Assembly (NCBI GenBank): GCA_007126865.1
Contig: SLAN01000028.1
Location: 1 to 6,412 of the forward strand
From: Spirochaetales bacterium
GTDB taxonomy: Bacteria > Spirochaetota > Spirochaetia > DSM-27196 > SKKC01
DNA: 6,412 nt
Reading direction: 5' to 3'
Numbering within the stretch: the stretch's first letter is position 1; each line of letters begins with the position of its first letter. The position numbers were made by a program, and so were the translations under genes. Positions 1-5,294 of this stretch are shown in pieces. The notes beneath the pieces were generated by a model. The model worked only from the letters and a program-made list of their open reading frames with translations. It ran no database searches and had not been told where the DNA came from.

Positions 1-201
1 CTGGTTTCAGACCCCGAATCGAAAAAACCGGGAACAGAAGAAACTAAAAAAGTTATGAAATACTGCTATGAAAAAGGTTTGATTCTGGTGAAGGCCGGTA
101 TGTACGACAACATTGTCCGGCTGCTGCCGCCGTTGGTGACGACCAAAGAGCAGCAAGAAGCGGCGATGGACATCATTGAAGATTCCTTAAAAACACTTTA
201 A
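1..201 (+). CDS. gabT: C-terminal end of a class-III, PLP-dependent aminotransferase (GabT-like), truncated by the window edge
   Basis: The frame is open from base 1 to a TAA at 199-201, giving 66 residues; the start lies upstream of the window. The pattern matches the small C-terminal domain of 4-aminobutyrate-type aminotransferases: an EKGLIL strand (residues 24-29), then a glycine-turn segment leading to NIVRLLPPLV (37-46), then a terminal helix. The arginine of that block (residue 40) aligns with the arginine that binds the substrate carboxylate in GABA and ornithine aminotransferases. The family moves an omega-amino group to 2-oxoglutarate and yields a semialdehyde, in the cytoplasm. The PLP lysine lies outside the window, so the substrate (GABA, beta-alanine, putrescine or other) cannot be set. 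The next gene is an aldehyde oxidoreductase, which fits an aldehyde-producing enzyme, but a terminator-like hairpin lies between them. Class-III family is fairly certain; GabT is the best guess within it. Confidence 0.75.
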   Translation: MVSDPESKKPGTEETKKVMKYCYEKGLILVKAGMYDNIVRLLPPLVTTKEQQEAAMDIIEDSLKTL

Positions 202-216
202 AGAAGATACGATGCC

Positions 217-248
217 GACAGGTAGGGACCTCGTCCCTATCTGTTTGT
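217..248 (+). terminator. Probable intrinsic terminator or attenuator between the aminotransferase and the oxidoreductase gene
   Basis: ACAGGTAGGGAC (218-229) pairs with GTCCCTATCTGT (233-244), giving 12 base pairs with one G-U and a 3-nt CTC loop. It is followed by a short, imperfect T-rich stretch (TTTGTAT, 244-250). The hairpin starts 16 nt after the aminotransferase stop codon, the usual place for an intrinsic terminator. The weak T tract suggests incomplete termination. It also ends only about 11 nt before the oxidoreductase ribosome-binding site, and no clear promoter lies in between, so read-through from upstream may feed the operon. Confidence 0.6.
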
Positions 249-260
249 ATCCATTCAAAT

Positions 261-266
261 GGAGGG
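261..266 (+). promoter_or_regulatory. Shine-Dalgarno site that sets the oxidoreductase start at 277
   Basis: GGAGGG is placed 10 nt before the ATG at 277. An in-frame ATG at 259 overlaps this site (its G is base 261), so it has no ribosome-binding site of its own here. This favours 277. Confidence 0.75.
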
Positions 267-276
267 TGTCAAACGG

Positions 277-2118
277 ATGAGTTATATGGGCAACATATTG
301 GAAATTAATTTAAGTGAGGAAACGACCAAAACAACCACCATGGAGGAGGAAGTGCTGCGCAAGTACATTGGGGGCAGTGGATTGGGAGCAAAAATTCTTT
401 TTGATGAAACCGATGAGCACACCGATCCCCTCGGCCCCGAAAATGTATTGATTTTTATGACGGGACCTCTCACAGGTACTCAGCTTCCTTTATCCGGACG
501 CCACGCCGTAGTGGCCAAGTCTCCTTTGACGGGCATTTGGGGAGAAGCCGATTCCGGCGGTTATTTCGGGTATAAGCTGAAACAGGCAGGCTATGACGGC
601 CTGATCTTTCGCGGCAAAGCGCAAAACCCTGTTTATCTTTGGGTCTCTGATGACGACATTGCCATCAAAAAAGCCGAGCATCTTTGGGGAATGGATTCTT
701 TTGAAACAGAAGAGGCGATACAAAAAGAAACTCACGGAGAAGCTGGGGTGGCCTGCATCGGCCAGGCAGGGGAAAACCTTGTGAAAGTAGCGGCCATCAT
801 GAACGATGGCAAAGATGCCCGCGCGGCCGGCCGCTGCGGTTTAGGGGCGGTGATGGGTTCGAAAAACCTCAAGGCGGTGGCTGTTTACGGGCAGCAAAAA
901 GCCAAACCGGCCGATCCTGAGGCTGTGTCCAAAATGGCCAAGGCGGCCGCCAAACAAATCGTGGAAAAGACCAAAGCTTTTTCTGATTACGGTACTTCCG
1001 GAGGGCTCGAGGCCGCTGAAAAAGTGGGGGACCTGCCCATTCAAAACTGGCGGACAGGTACTTTTAAAGAGGCTTCCAACATCTCGGGACAGGCCATGGC
1101 CAAATCCATTCTTACCGGAAAATATTACTGCCAGGGGTGCGTGATCGGCTGCGGAAGGGAGGTCAAGCAGTACTTTAAACCCTTTGCCGAAGCCAAAGGC
1201 GGCGGTCCCGAATACGAGACATTGGGCATGATCGGCAGCAATACCCTGCTCGGTGACTTAGAAAGCATCGCCAAAGCCAACGAATTATGCAACCGTTACG
1301 GAATGGATACGATTTCGGTGGGCGGGGTTATTGCTTTTGCCATTGAATGTTATGAGACCGGGTTAATAAGCGAAGAAGAAACAGAAGGGTTGTCTTTACA
1401 GTGGGGAGACGAAGAGACGGTCCTTGCTTTGATCAAAAAGATGGCTCATCAAGAAGGCTTGGGAGCGGTGTTAAGCGAAGGCACCCGCCGGGCGGCCCTA
1501 AAGATCGGCAAAACGGCAGAGGAATACGCCATCCATGTCAAAGGGCTGGAGCTTCCCGCTCATGATCCAAGGGCCTACAACAGCCTGGGCGTCGGCTATG
1601 CCACTGCTAACCGGGGAGCCTGCCACCTCCAGGGTTTTAGTTATGCTTTTGAACGAAGTCTGTCCTCGCCCGATCTTGGTTTTCCCGAACCGCTGGATCG
1701 CTTTGCAGTGGAAAGAAAAGGAGAACTGGTCAAAAAGACCCAGGATCTGATGAGTCTGTTTGATTCGCTTAAACTTTGCAAATTCATCTTAAACGGCGGC
1801 ATCGACGCCGGCGACATGGTAGCCTGGCTCAATGCCTGCACAGGGTGGGACATGACGCTGGAAGAATTTATGCAAACAGGGGAGCGTATGTACAATCTAA
1901 AGCGTTTGTACAATGTCCGCTGCGGCATCAGCCGCAAAGATGATGTGCTGCCGCTTCGCATTCTTACCCAGCCGCGCCGCGAAGGAGGCGCAGGTTATAA
2001 CCTGCCGCCGTATGGTTCGGTGCTAAACGAGTACTATGAACTTAGGGGCTGGGACGATCTGGGGATCCCTCGTCCGGAAAAACTCAAAGAACTCGACATA
2101 ATAGAAGGGCGGGAATGA
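277..2118 (+). CDS. aor: Aldehyde:ferredoxin oxidoreductase (tungsten/molybdenum bis-pterin, [4Fe-4S])
   Basis: A 613-residue cytoplasmic enzyme, close to the roughly 605 residues of Pyrococcus furiosus AOR. The family oxidises aldehydes to carboxylic acids with ferredoxin as acceptor; with low-potential ferredoxin the reaction can run backwards. Numbering is from the ATG at 277, chosen for its Shine-Dalgarno spacing and because AOR proteins typically begin with a short Y-x-G-x-I-L-x-I-N-L strand. An in-frame ATG at 259 would add six residues. The N-terminal AOR domain covers about 1-210 and includes AGRCGLGAVMGS (184-195). The cluster ligands are C285, C288, C292 (CxxCxxxC) and C501, equivalent to C288/C291/C295/C494 of Pyrococcus AOR. 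The pterin motifs are N339-R-Y-G-M-D344 (first Asp replaced by Asn) and D496-S-L-K-L-C501 (Gly replaced by Lys). The active-site region has GPEYET (310-315) and H450 in RGACH. It is the first gene of a tight cluster. No electron-transfer partner subunit is seen. AOR family is certain; substrate is unknown. Benzoyl-CoA reductase BamB belongs to the same family and is a less likely alternative. Confidence 0.93.
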   Translation: MSYMGNILEINLSEETTKTTTMEEEVLRKYIGGSGLGAKILFDETDEHTDPLGPENVLIFMTGPLTGTQLPLSGRHAVVAKSPLTGIWGEADSGGYFGYKLKQAGYDGLIFRGKAQNPVYLWVSDDDIAIKKAEHLWGMDSFETEEAIQKETHGEAGVACIGQAGENLVKVAAIMNDGKDARAAGRCGLGAVMGSKNLKAVAVYGQQKAKPADPEAVSKMAKAAAKQIVEKTKAFSDYGTSGGLEAAEKVGDLPIQNWRTGTFKEASNISGQAMAKSILTGKYYCQGCVIGCGREVKQYFKPFAEAKGGGPEYETLGMIGSNTLLGDLESIAKANELCNRYGMDTISVGGVIAFAIECYETGLISEEETEGLSLQWGDEETVLALIKKMAHQEGLGAVLSEGTRRAALKIGKTAEEYAIHVKGLELPAHDPRAYNSLGVGYATANRGACHLQGFSYAFERSLSSPDLGFPEPLDRFAVERKGELVKKTQDLMSLFDSLKLCKFILNGGIDAGDMVAWLNACTGWDMTLEEFMQTGERMYNLKRLYNVRCGISRKDDVLPLRILTQPRREGGAGYNLPPYGSVLNEYYELRGWDDLGIPRPEKLKELDIIEGRE

Positions 2119-2122
2119 ACTC

Positions 2123-3625
2123 ATGACAGAGGATCGGATTCGCTGTCCATCATGCAGAGATAAAATCATGACTTCCGACGAAGCAGCCAAACTGATCAAG
2201 GGCGGCATGAATGTGGCAACCAGCGGTTTTGCTTTGGCGGGCAACCCCAAAGAGGTGCTGCCGGCCTTTATCCGCAAGCGCGAAGCCAACTGGGAGAGGA
2301 TGAGAATCAACCTATGGACCGGGGCTTCCACGGGGTATGAGGTGGACGGCTTATTAGGGGAACACGATGCGGTCAAAAAGCGTTTTCCCTACCAAAGCAC
2401 CAAAGAAATGCGAAACTGCATTAACCGGGGGATCACCTGGTATAATGACATGCATTTAAGCTTGTCGTCACAGTCGGTTCGCTACGGGTGGTGGGGAGAT
2501 TTGGACGTGGCGATTGTGGAAGCGGCGGCCATCACCGAAAAAGGGGAGTTGGTGCTGACCACAGGAGTCGGCAACACGCCGACATTTGTTTTAATGGCCG
2601 ATAAAGTCATTGTGGAAGTCAACCATACTTTTCCCCGGGAACTAGAAGGCATACACGATCTTTATAGTGTCGATGATCCGCCGGACCGCGACCCCATTTT
2701 GATCACCCGGCCGGGTGAAAAAATAGGGTCACCCTATCTTGCTGTACCGGAAGAAAAAATTGCGGCGGTGGTCACTTCGGATACCAAAGAAAAGGGGCCG
2801 GTATTTCAAGAGGCCAAGCCGGTTCATGAGAAAATGGCGCATCACCTCATTGGTTTTTTGACAGACGAGGTGGACGCCGGGCGCTTGCCTGCACATTTAC
2901 TGCCTTTGCAGTCCGGTGTGGGCAATGTGGCCAATGCGGTTCTATCAGGGCTTGCAAACAGCGACTTTTCGGACTTGCATGTCTACTCCGAGGTGCTTCA
3001 AGATTCGATCTTGACGCTATTGGAGAGCGGAAAACTCAAAGGCGCTTCCGGATGCGCTGTCAATCTATCCGACAGCAGCATGGAGCGGTTCTATGAGAAC
3101 CTTGACTGGTACAAGGAGAAGATTGTCTTGCGTCCTTTGGAAATCAGCAACCATCCGGAAATCATTCGCCGGTTGGGCGTTATTGCCATGAACACGGCCA
3201 TTGAAGCCGATATCTACGGCAATGTTAATTCCACCCATCTTATGGGGTCCAATATCATGAACGGCATCGGCGGTTCCGGTGATTTTGCGCGAAATGCTTA
3301 CCTTTCATTCTTTTTCACCGAATCGACTGCGAAAAAAGGCGACATTTCTTCCATCGTTCCCTATGTCTCCCATACCGACCACACCGAACATGATGTGGAT
3401 GTCATCATAACCGAGCAAGGGGCGGCTGATCTGCGCGGGCTATCGCCTCGAGAAAGAGCCATTGAAGTGATTGAACAATGTGCCCATCCGGACTACAAAG
3501 AAGCTTTGTGGGATTATCATAACCGGGCGGTCAATGAGACGGGGGGACAGACGCCTCATCTGTTAGAGGAGAGTTTTTCCTGGCATACTAGGTTTATCAA
3601 TAAAGGGACCATGAAACAAGGTTGA
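2123..3625 (+). CDS. Acetyl-CoA hydrolase/transferase-family CoA-transferase (Cat1/AarC type, succinyl-CoA:acetate-like)
   Basis: A 500-residue protein, the size of the Cat1/AarC/Ach1 group (about 500-540) rather than the shorter 4-hydroxybutyrate CoA-transferases (about 430). The family moves CoA between carboxylic acids through a glutamyl-CoA intermediate without using ATP, in the cytoplasm. The hallmark QSGVGNVANAVL block starts at Q263. The catalytic glutamate is E290 in VYSEVLQDS, equivalent to E294 of Acetobacter AarC. The glycine loop GIGGSGDFARN (381-391) matches the CoA/oxyanion segment of this group. The N terminus has a CPSC pair at residues 8-11. The ATG at 2123 lies 4 nt after the oxidoreductase stop, with a purine-rich GAAGGGCGGG ribosome-binding site inside the end of that gene, so the two are translationally close and surely co-transcribed. 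The likely role is to activate an acid made or used by the oxidoreductase, or imported by the permease, with acetyl- or succinyl-CoA as donor. The family is secure; the acid specificity is inferred and open. Confidence 0.9.
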   Translation: MTEDRIRCPSCRDKIMTSDEAAKLIKGGMNVATSGFALAGNPKEVLPAFIRKREANWERMRINLWTGASTGYEVDGLLGEHDAVKKRFPYQSTKEMRNCINRGITWYNDMHLSLSSQSVRYGWWGDLDVAIVEAAAITEKGELVLTTGVGNTPTFVLMADKVIVEVNHTFPRELEGIHDLYSVDDPPDRDPILITRPGEKIGSPYLAVPEEKIAAVVTSDTKEKGPVFQEAKPVHEKMAHHLIGFLTDEVDAGRLPAHLLPLQSGVGNVANAVLSGLANSDFSDLHVYSEVLQDSILTLLESGKLKGASGCAVNLSDSSMERFYENLDWYKEKIVLRPLEISNHPEIIRRLGVIAMNTAIEADIYGNVNSTHLMGSNIMNGIGGSGDFARNAYLSFFFTESTAKKGDISSIVPYVSHTDHTEHDVDVIITEQGAADLRGLSPRERAIEVIEQCAHPDYKEALWDYHNRAVNETGGQTPHLLEESFSWHTRFINKGTMKQG

Positions 3626-3629
3626 GGTG
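3624..3629 (+). promoter_or_regulatory. Shine-Dalgarno site favouring the permease start at ATG 3636
   Basis: GAGGTG overlaps the CoA-transferase stop codon (3623-3625) and sits 6 nt before the ATG at 3636. The alternative in-frame GTG at 3627 would lie inside this site and has only a weaker AAGG upstream. Confidence 0.6.
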
Positions 3630-3635
3630 TCGCAT

Positions 3636-4883
3636 ATGTTGGCAACGCTAGAAAAAGGGGTGGGGATAAGATCCGGTCTTTTGGATCTTTTCTCTAGTTT
3701 TAATGGTGATAATGTGAGTGCCGGCATTGTGGCCGGCATCTTCAATATCGGCACACTTCTTTTGATCACGAAAATATTGCAGGAAGCGGGCTTGGCGCAA
3801 GATCAAGTTTTGTCTTGGATTTTTGCGGTGTTTTTGGGCGGAGGGTTCTTATCGATCGTCATGGCCCTTTATTACAAAAAACCGATCTGCGGGGCCTGGA
3901 GTATCGCGGGGCTAGTGCTTGTTAGCGCCTCTTTGTCTCAGTATACCTGGGCTGAGGCGGCCGGTGGTTTTTTTGCCGCCGGGGCGCTGGTTTTTGTGCT
4001 GGGCGTATCCGGCGTGATCAAACGGTTGGTATCCTTTCTCCCCCGCCCCATCATCATGGCCATGATTGCAGGGATATTGCTGCGCTTTGGTGTGGGGATT
4101 ATGACTTCCCTGGAGGAGGCCCCGCTTGTCAGCGGGGCGATTTTGCTGGTGTTTTTGCTTTCCCAGCGATTCTTCCCCCGGTTCCCGGGTGTGCTGGCTG
4201 CCTTGATCGCCGGCGGCGTGATTGTGGCTTTCACCAATCAAGGGGGATGGGAGCCGGTGGTCTTTCGGCTGGCTGCTCCGGTGTTTGCTCGCCCCGTGCT
4301 TATTCCTCAGGCTTTTTTGGGCATCAGCGTGCCGTTGGCGATAACGGTCATGGGGGCCGAGAACATGCAGGCCATGGGAATTTTGCTGACCGAAGGCTAT
4401 GACCGCATTCCCCAAGGGACAAAGGTGCCGATCAATGCCATGACGGCCGTCTCCGGAGCGGCTATGATGGTGGCTTCTTTGGCCGGAGGACACAGTGTTA
4501 ACATGGCCGGTGTGCTGACGGCGATCTGCGGAGGCGACAGTGCCGGCCCGGATAAAGAAAAACGCTATGCGGCGGCGGTGGTGACAGGACTCATCACAAT
4601 GGGCTTTGGTCTTTTTGCCGGTACCTTGGTGCTGTGGATGGGGGCTTATCCGGAAGCGGTGATCAACCTCATTGCCGGCCTTGCGCTTATGGGTGCTCTC
4701 ATCACCTCTTTTAAAGGGGCGTGGGCCGGCTCTTACAGCTACGGCGCCTTCTTTGCTTTTATTACGGCCGTTTCGGGCCTTTCCGCCTGGGGTATAGGGG
4801 CGCCTTTTTGGGCGTTGGTGCTGGGCCTATCGGTGTCTTTTCTCCTGGATAGACCCCAAAGTAAAATACAGGACAATAAATGA
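3636..4883 (+). CDS. benE: BenE-family membrane permease (benzoate/H+ symporter-like)
   Basis: A 415-residue, very hydrophobic inner-membrane protein with about 11-13 predicted membrane segments. The hydrophobic stretches run roughly 27-47, 59-79, 88-100, 107-128, 137-153, 165-177, 184-200, 227-243, 267-281, 311-332, 337-357, 364-384 and 388-405. It follows the BenE layout: an early S-W-x-x-A segment and K-P-x-x-x-A-W-S (about 82-89), the K-V-P-I-N-A stretch (263-268) leading to a G-G-H-x-x-N motif (284-289), then A-G-P-D-x-x-x-R-Y-x-A-A-V (303-315). Characterised BenE proteins import benzoate with protons; related members may carry other carboxylates. The ATG at 3636 is preferred over a GTG at 3627 because GAGGTG is 6 nt before it. 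It starts 10 nt after the CoA-transferase stop and ends the operon, so it probably imports or exports the acid handled by the two enzymes. Aromatic substrate is suggested by family only. No ring-reduction genes are visible. Confidence 0.85.
   Translation: MLATLEKGVGIRSGLLDLFSSFNGDNVSAGIVAGIFNIGTLLLITKILQEAGLAQDQVLSWIFAVFLGGGFLSIVMALYYKKPICGAWSIAGLVLVSASLSQYTWAEAAGGFFAAGALVFVLGVSGVIKRLVSFLPRPIIMAMIAGILLRFGVGIMTSLEEAPLVSGAILLVFLLSQRFFPRFPGVLAALIAGGVIVAFTNQGGWEPVVFRLAAPVFARPVLIPQAFLGISVPLAITVMGAENMQAMGILLTEGYDRIPQGTKVPINAMTAVSGAAMMVASLAGGHSVNMAGVLTAICGGDSAGPDKEKRYAAAVVTGLITMGFGLFAGTLVLWMGAYPEAVINLIAGLALMGALITSFKGAWAGSYSYGAFFAFITAVSGLSAWGIGAPFWALVLGLSVSFLLDRPQSKIQDNK
4119..4138 (+). other. GC-rich perfect hairpin inside the permease gene, followed by T runs
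   Basis: GCCCCGCT (4119-4126) pairs perfectly with AGCGGGGC (4131-4138) around a TGTC loop. It is followed by GATTTT and soon after by another T run (4152-4156). In shape it resembles an intrinsic terminator inside a coding region. It could be a pause or premature-stop site, or only a coding accident. Confidence 0.35.
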
Positions 4884-4976
4884 AGTAAATATTTTATTGT
4901 TCGTTATTAAACGGTCTAAATGTTTCACATACAGAAAATAGTTCGTAAAATCGCGGAAAAAAGTGCCTAATTTGTA

Positions 4977-5005
4977 TTGACAACCAACAGCAGGAGTGAT
5001 AGGAT
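4977..5005 (+). promoter_or_regulatory. Sigma-A-type promoter for the ribozyme-glnA transcript
   Basis: The -35 box is a perfect TTGACA (4977-4982). After a 17-nt spacer comes the -10 box TAGGAT (5000-5005, 4 of 6 matches), preceded by TG at 4997-4998, an extended -10 element. Initiation is expected near 5011-5013, with A5012 a good candidate. It lies about 95 nt after the permease stop codon in an AT-rich region. This gives glnA its own transcript with a leader of about 280 nt that contains the whole ribozyme. Confidence 0.75.
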
Positions 5006-5011
5006 GACCCC

Positions 5012-5034
5012 ATAGTTCCGAAGGGAACTAGGGG
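5012..5034 (+). other. Hairpin at or near the predicted 5' end of the glnA leader RNA
   Basis: TAGTTCC (5013-5019) pairs with GGAACTA (5024-5030) around a GAAG loop. If the RNA begins a few bases earlier, CCCC (5008-5011) can add four pairs with GGGG (5031-5034), leaving A5012 bulged. No T tract follows, so it is not a terminator. A hairpin at a 5' end commonly protects Gram-positive mRNAs, and ribozyme cleavage at 5096/5097 would remove it from the glnA message. Confidence 0.5.
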
Positions 5035-5066
5035 CTTATTGCAAGAACCAGAGAGAGGGGTGGGAG

Positions 5067-5090
5067 ATGAAAAGTGACGAGACCATGTAA
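5067..5090 (+). CDS. Possible 7-codon leader peptide just before the ribozyme
   Basis: ATG at 5067 opens a frame reading MKSDETM and ends with TAA at 5088-5090. A purine-rich GAGAGGGG (5053-5060) lies 6 nt ahead, a believable ribosome-binding site. The stop codon ends 6 nt before the ribozyme cleavage site. A ribosome here could overlap the 5' strand of the ribozyme core. With so short a frame in a purine-rich stretch, chance is a serious alternative. Confidence 0.25.
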   Translation: MKSDETM

Positions 5091-5096
5091 CCCAAA

Positions 5097-5258
5097 GCGC
5101 CTGGACTTGGTTTTCCAAGTTGACGAGGGAGAGGTTCATCGAAAGATTCGGCGGATGCCTCTCGGTGTGTCACCATCGACAGGACGGCTTTAAAGTCCGG
5201 AAGCGATTCCGGGGACAAAGGGCGTCTAGTGACAAAGCATGAAAGAGCACGATCACAC
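5097..5258 (+). ncRNA. glmS-class self-cleaving ribozyme (glucosamine-6-phosphate responsive) in the glnA leader
   Basis: The core matches the glmS ribozyme closely. Cleavage is expected between A5096 and G5097, followed by GCGCC (5097-5101). P1 is ACTTGG (5105-5110) paired with CCAAGT (5115-5120) around TTTT. The invariant GTTGACGAGG follows (5119-5128). P2 is GAGAGG (5129-5134) paired with CCTCTC (5158-5163). Between them lie ATCGA (5138-5142) and TTCGGCGGATG (5147-5157), nearly identical to known members; GGCG (5150-5153) can form the pseudoknot with CGCC (5098-5101). The 3' domain has GGTG/CACC (5164-5167/5171-5174) as a possible short P3, a strong hairpin CCGGAA-GCGA-TTCCGG (5197-5212), and the tail ACAAAG...GAAAG (5232-5245). 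The 3' limit is approximate. Known members use glucosamine-6-phosphate as cofactor for cleavage; in Bacillus subtilis the downstream mRNA, now with a 5'-OH, is degraded by RNase J1. Here the next gene is glnA, not glmS. Confidence 0.93.
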
Positions 5259-5280
5259 AGAAACTTGACAAGGGAATATA

Positions 5281-5287
5281 GAGGAGG
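5281..5287 (+). promoter_or_regulatory. Strong Shine-Dalgarno site for glnA
   Basis: GAGGAGG lies 7 nt before the ATG at 5295. An in-frame ATG at 5289 is only 1 nt from it, too close, so 5295 is the start. The site is about 20-25 nt beyond the ribozyme and seems free of it, so control would act through RNA cleavage and decay rather than by masking this site. Confidence 0.8.
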
Positions 5288-5294
5288 AATGACA

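Noticed and set aside
176..213. Promoter for the AOR operon (TTGAAG with TTTAAA, TAAAGA or TACGAT)
   Set aside because: Either the boxes match poorly or the spacing is wrong (15 or 26 nt).
259..279. Upstream ATG at 259 as the AOR start
   Set aside because: It overlaps the Shine-Dalgarno site that serves ATG 277, and the added residues do not fit the usual AOR N terminus.
3719..3739. Inverted and direct repeat of GCCGGC early in the permease gene
   Set aside because: It encodes a repeated AGI peptide and is explained by coding bias; no sign of a mobile element or recombination site.
3912..4493. Long minus-strand reading frame (193 codons) opposite the permease gene
   Set aside because: Its composition is His/Gln/Gly/Pro-rich with no domain pattern, typical of the antisense of a GC-biased membrane-protein gene.
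4873..4900. AT-only hairpin ACAATAAA/TTTATTGT spanning the permease stop codon, as an operon terminator
   Set aside because: The eight pairs are nearly all A-T with a 12-nt loop and no proper T tract follows, so it would be weak. The operon may end here, but this is not good evidence.
4973..4989. GlnR/TnrA-like operator (TGT and ACA at the ends of a 17-mer) over the -35 box of the glnA promoter
   Set aside because: The outer TGT and ACA fit TGTNA-N7-TNACA, but the inner A and T are both wrong, leaving 6 of 8 fixed positions; too weak to call.
4894..5218. Two minus-strand frames of 81 and 60 codons across the glnA leader
   Set aside because: They run antisense to the promoter and the ribozyme, whose base pairing explains the sequence. 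The translations have no recognisable features.
5265..5294. Second promoter starting with TTGACA just before glnA
   Set aside because: No -10 box lies at a suitable distance; the expected position falls on the ribosome-binding site and start codon.
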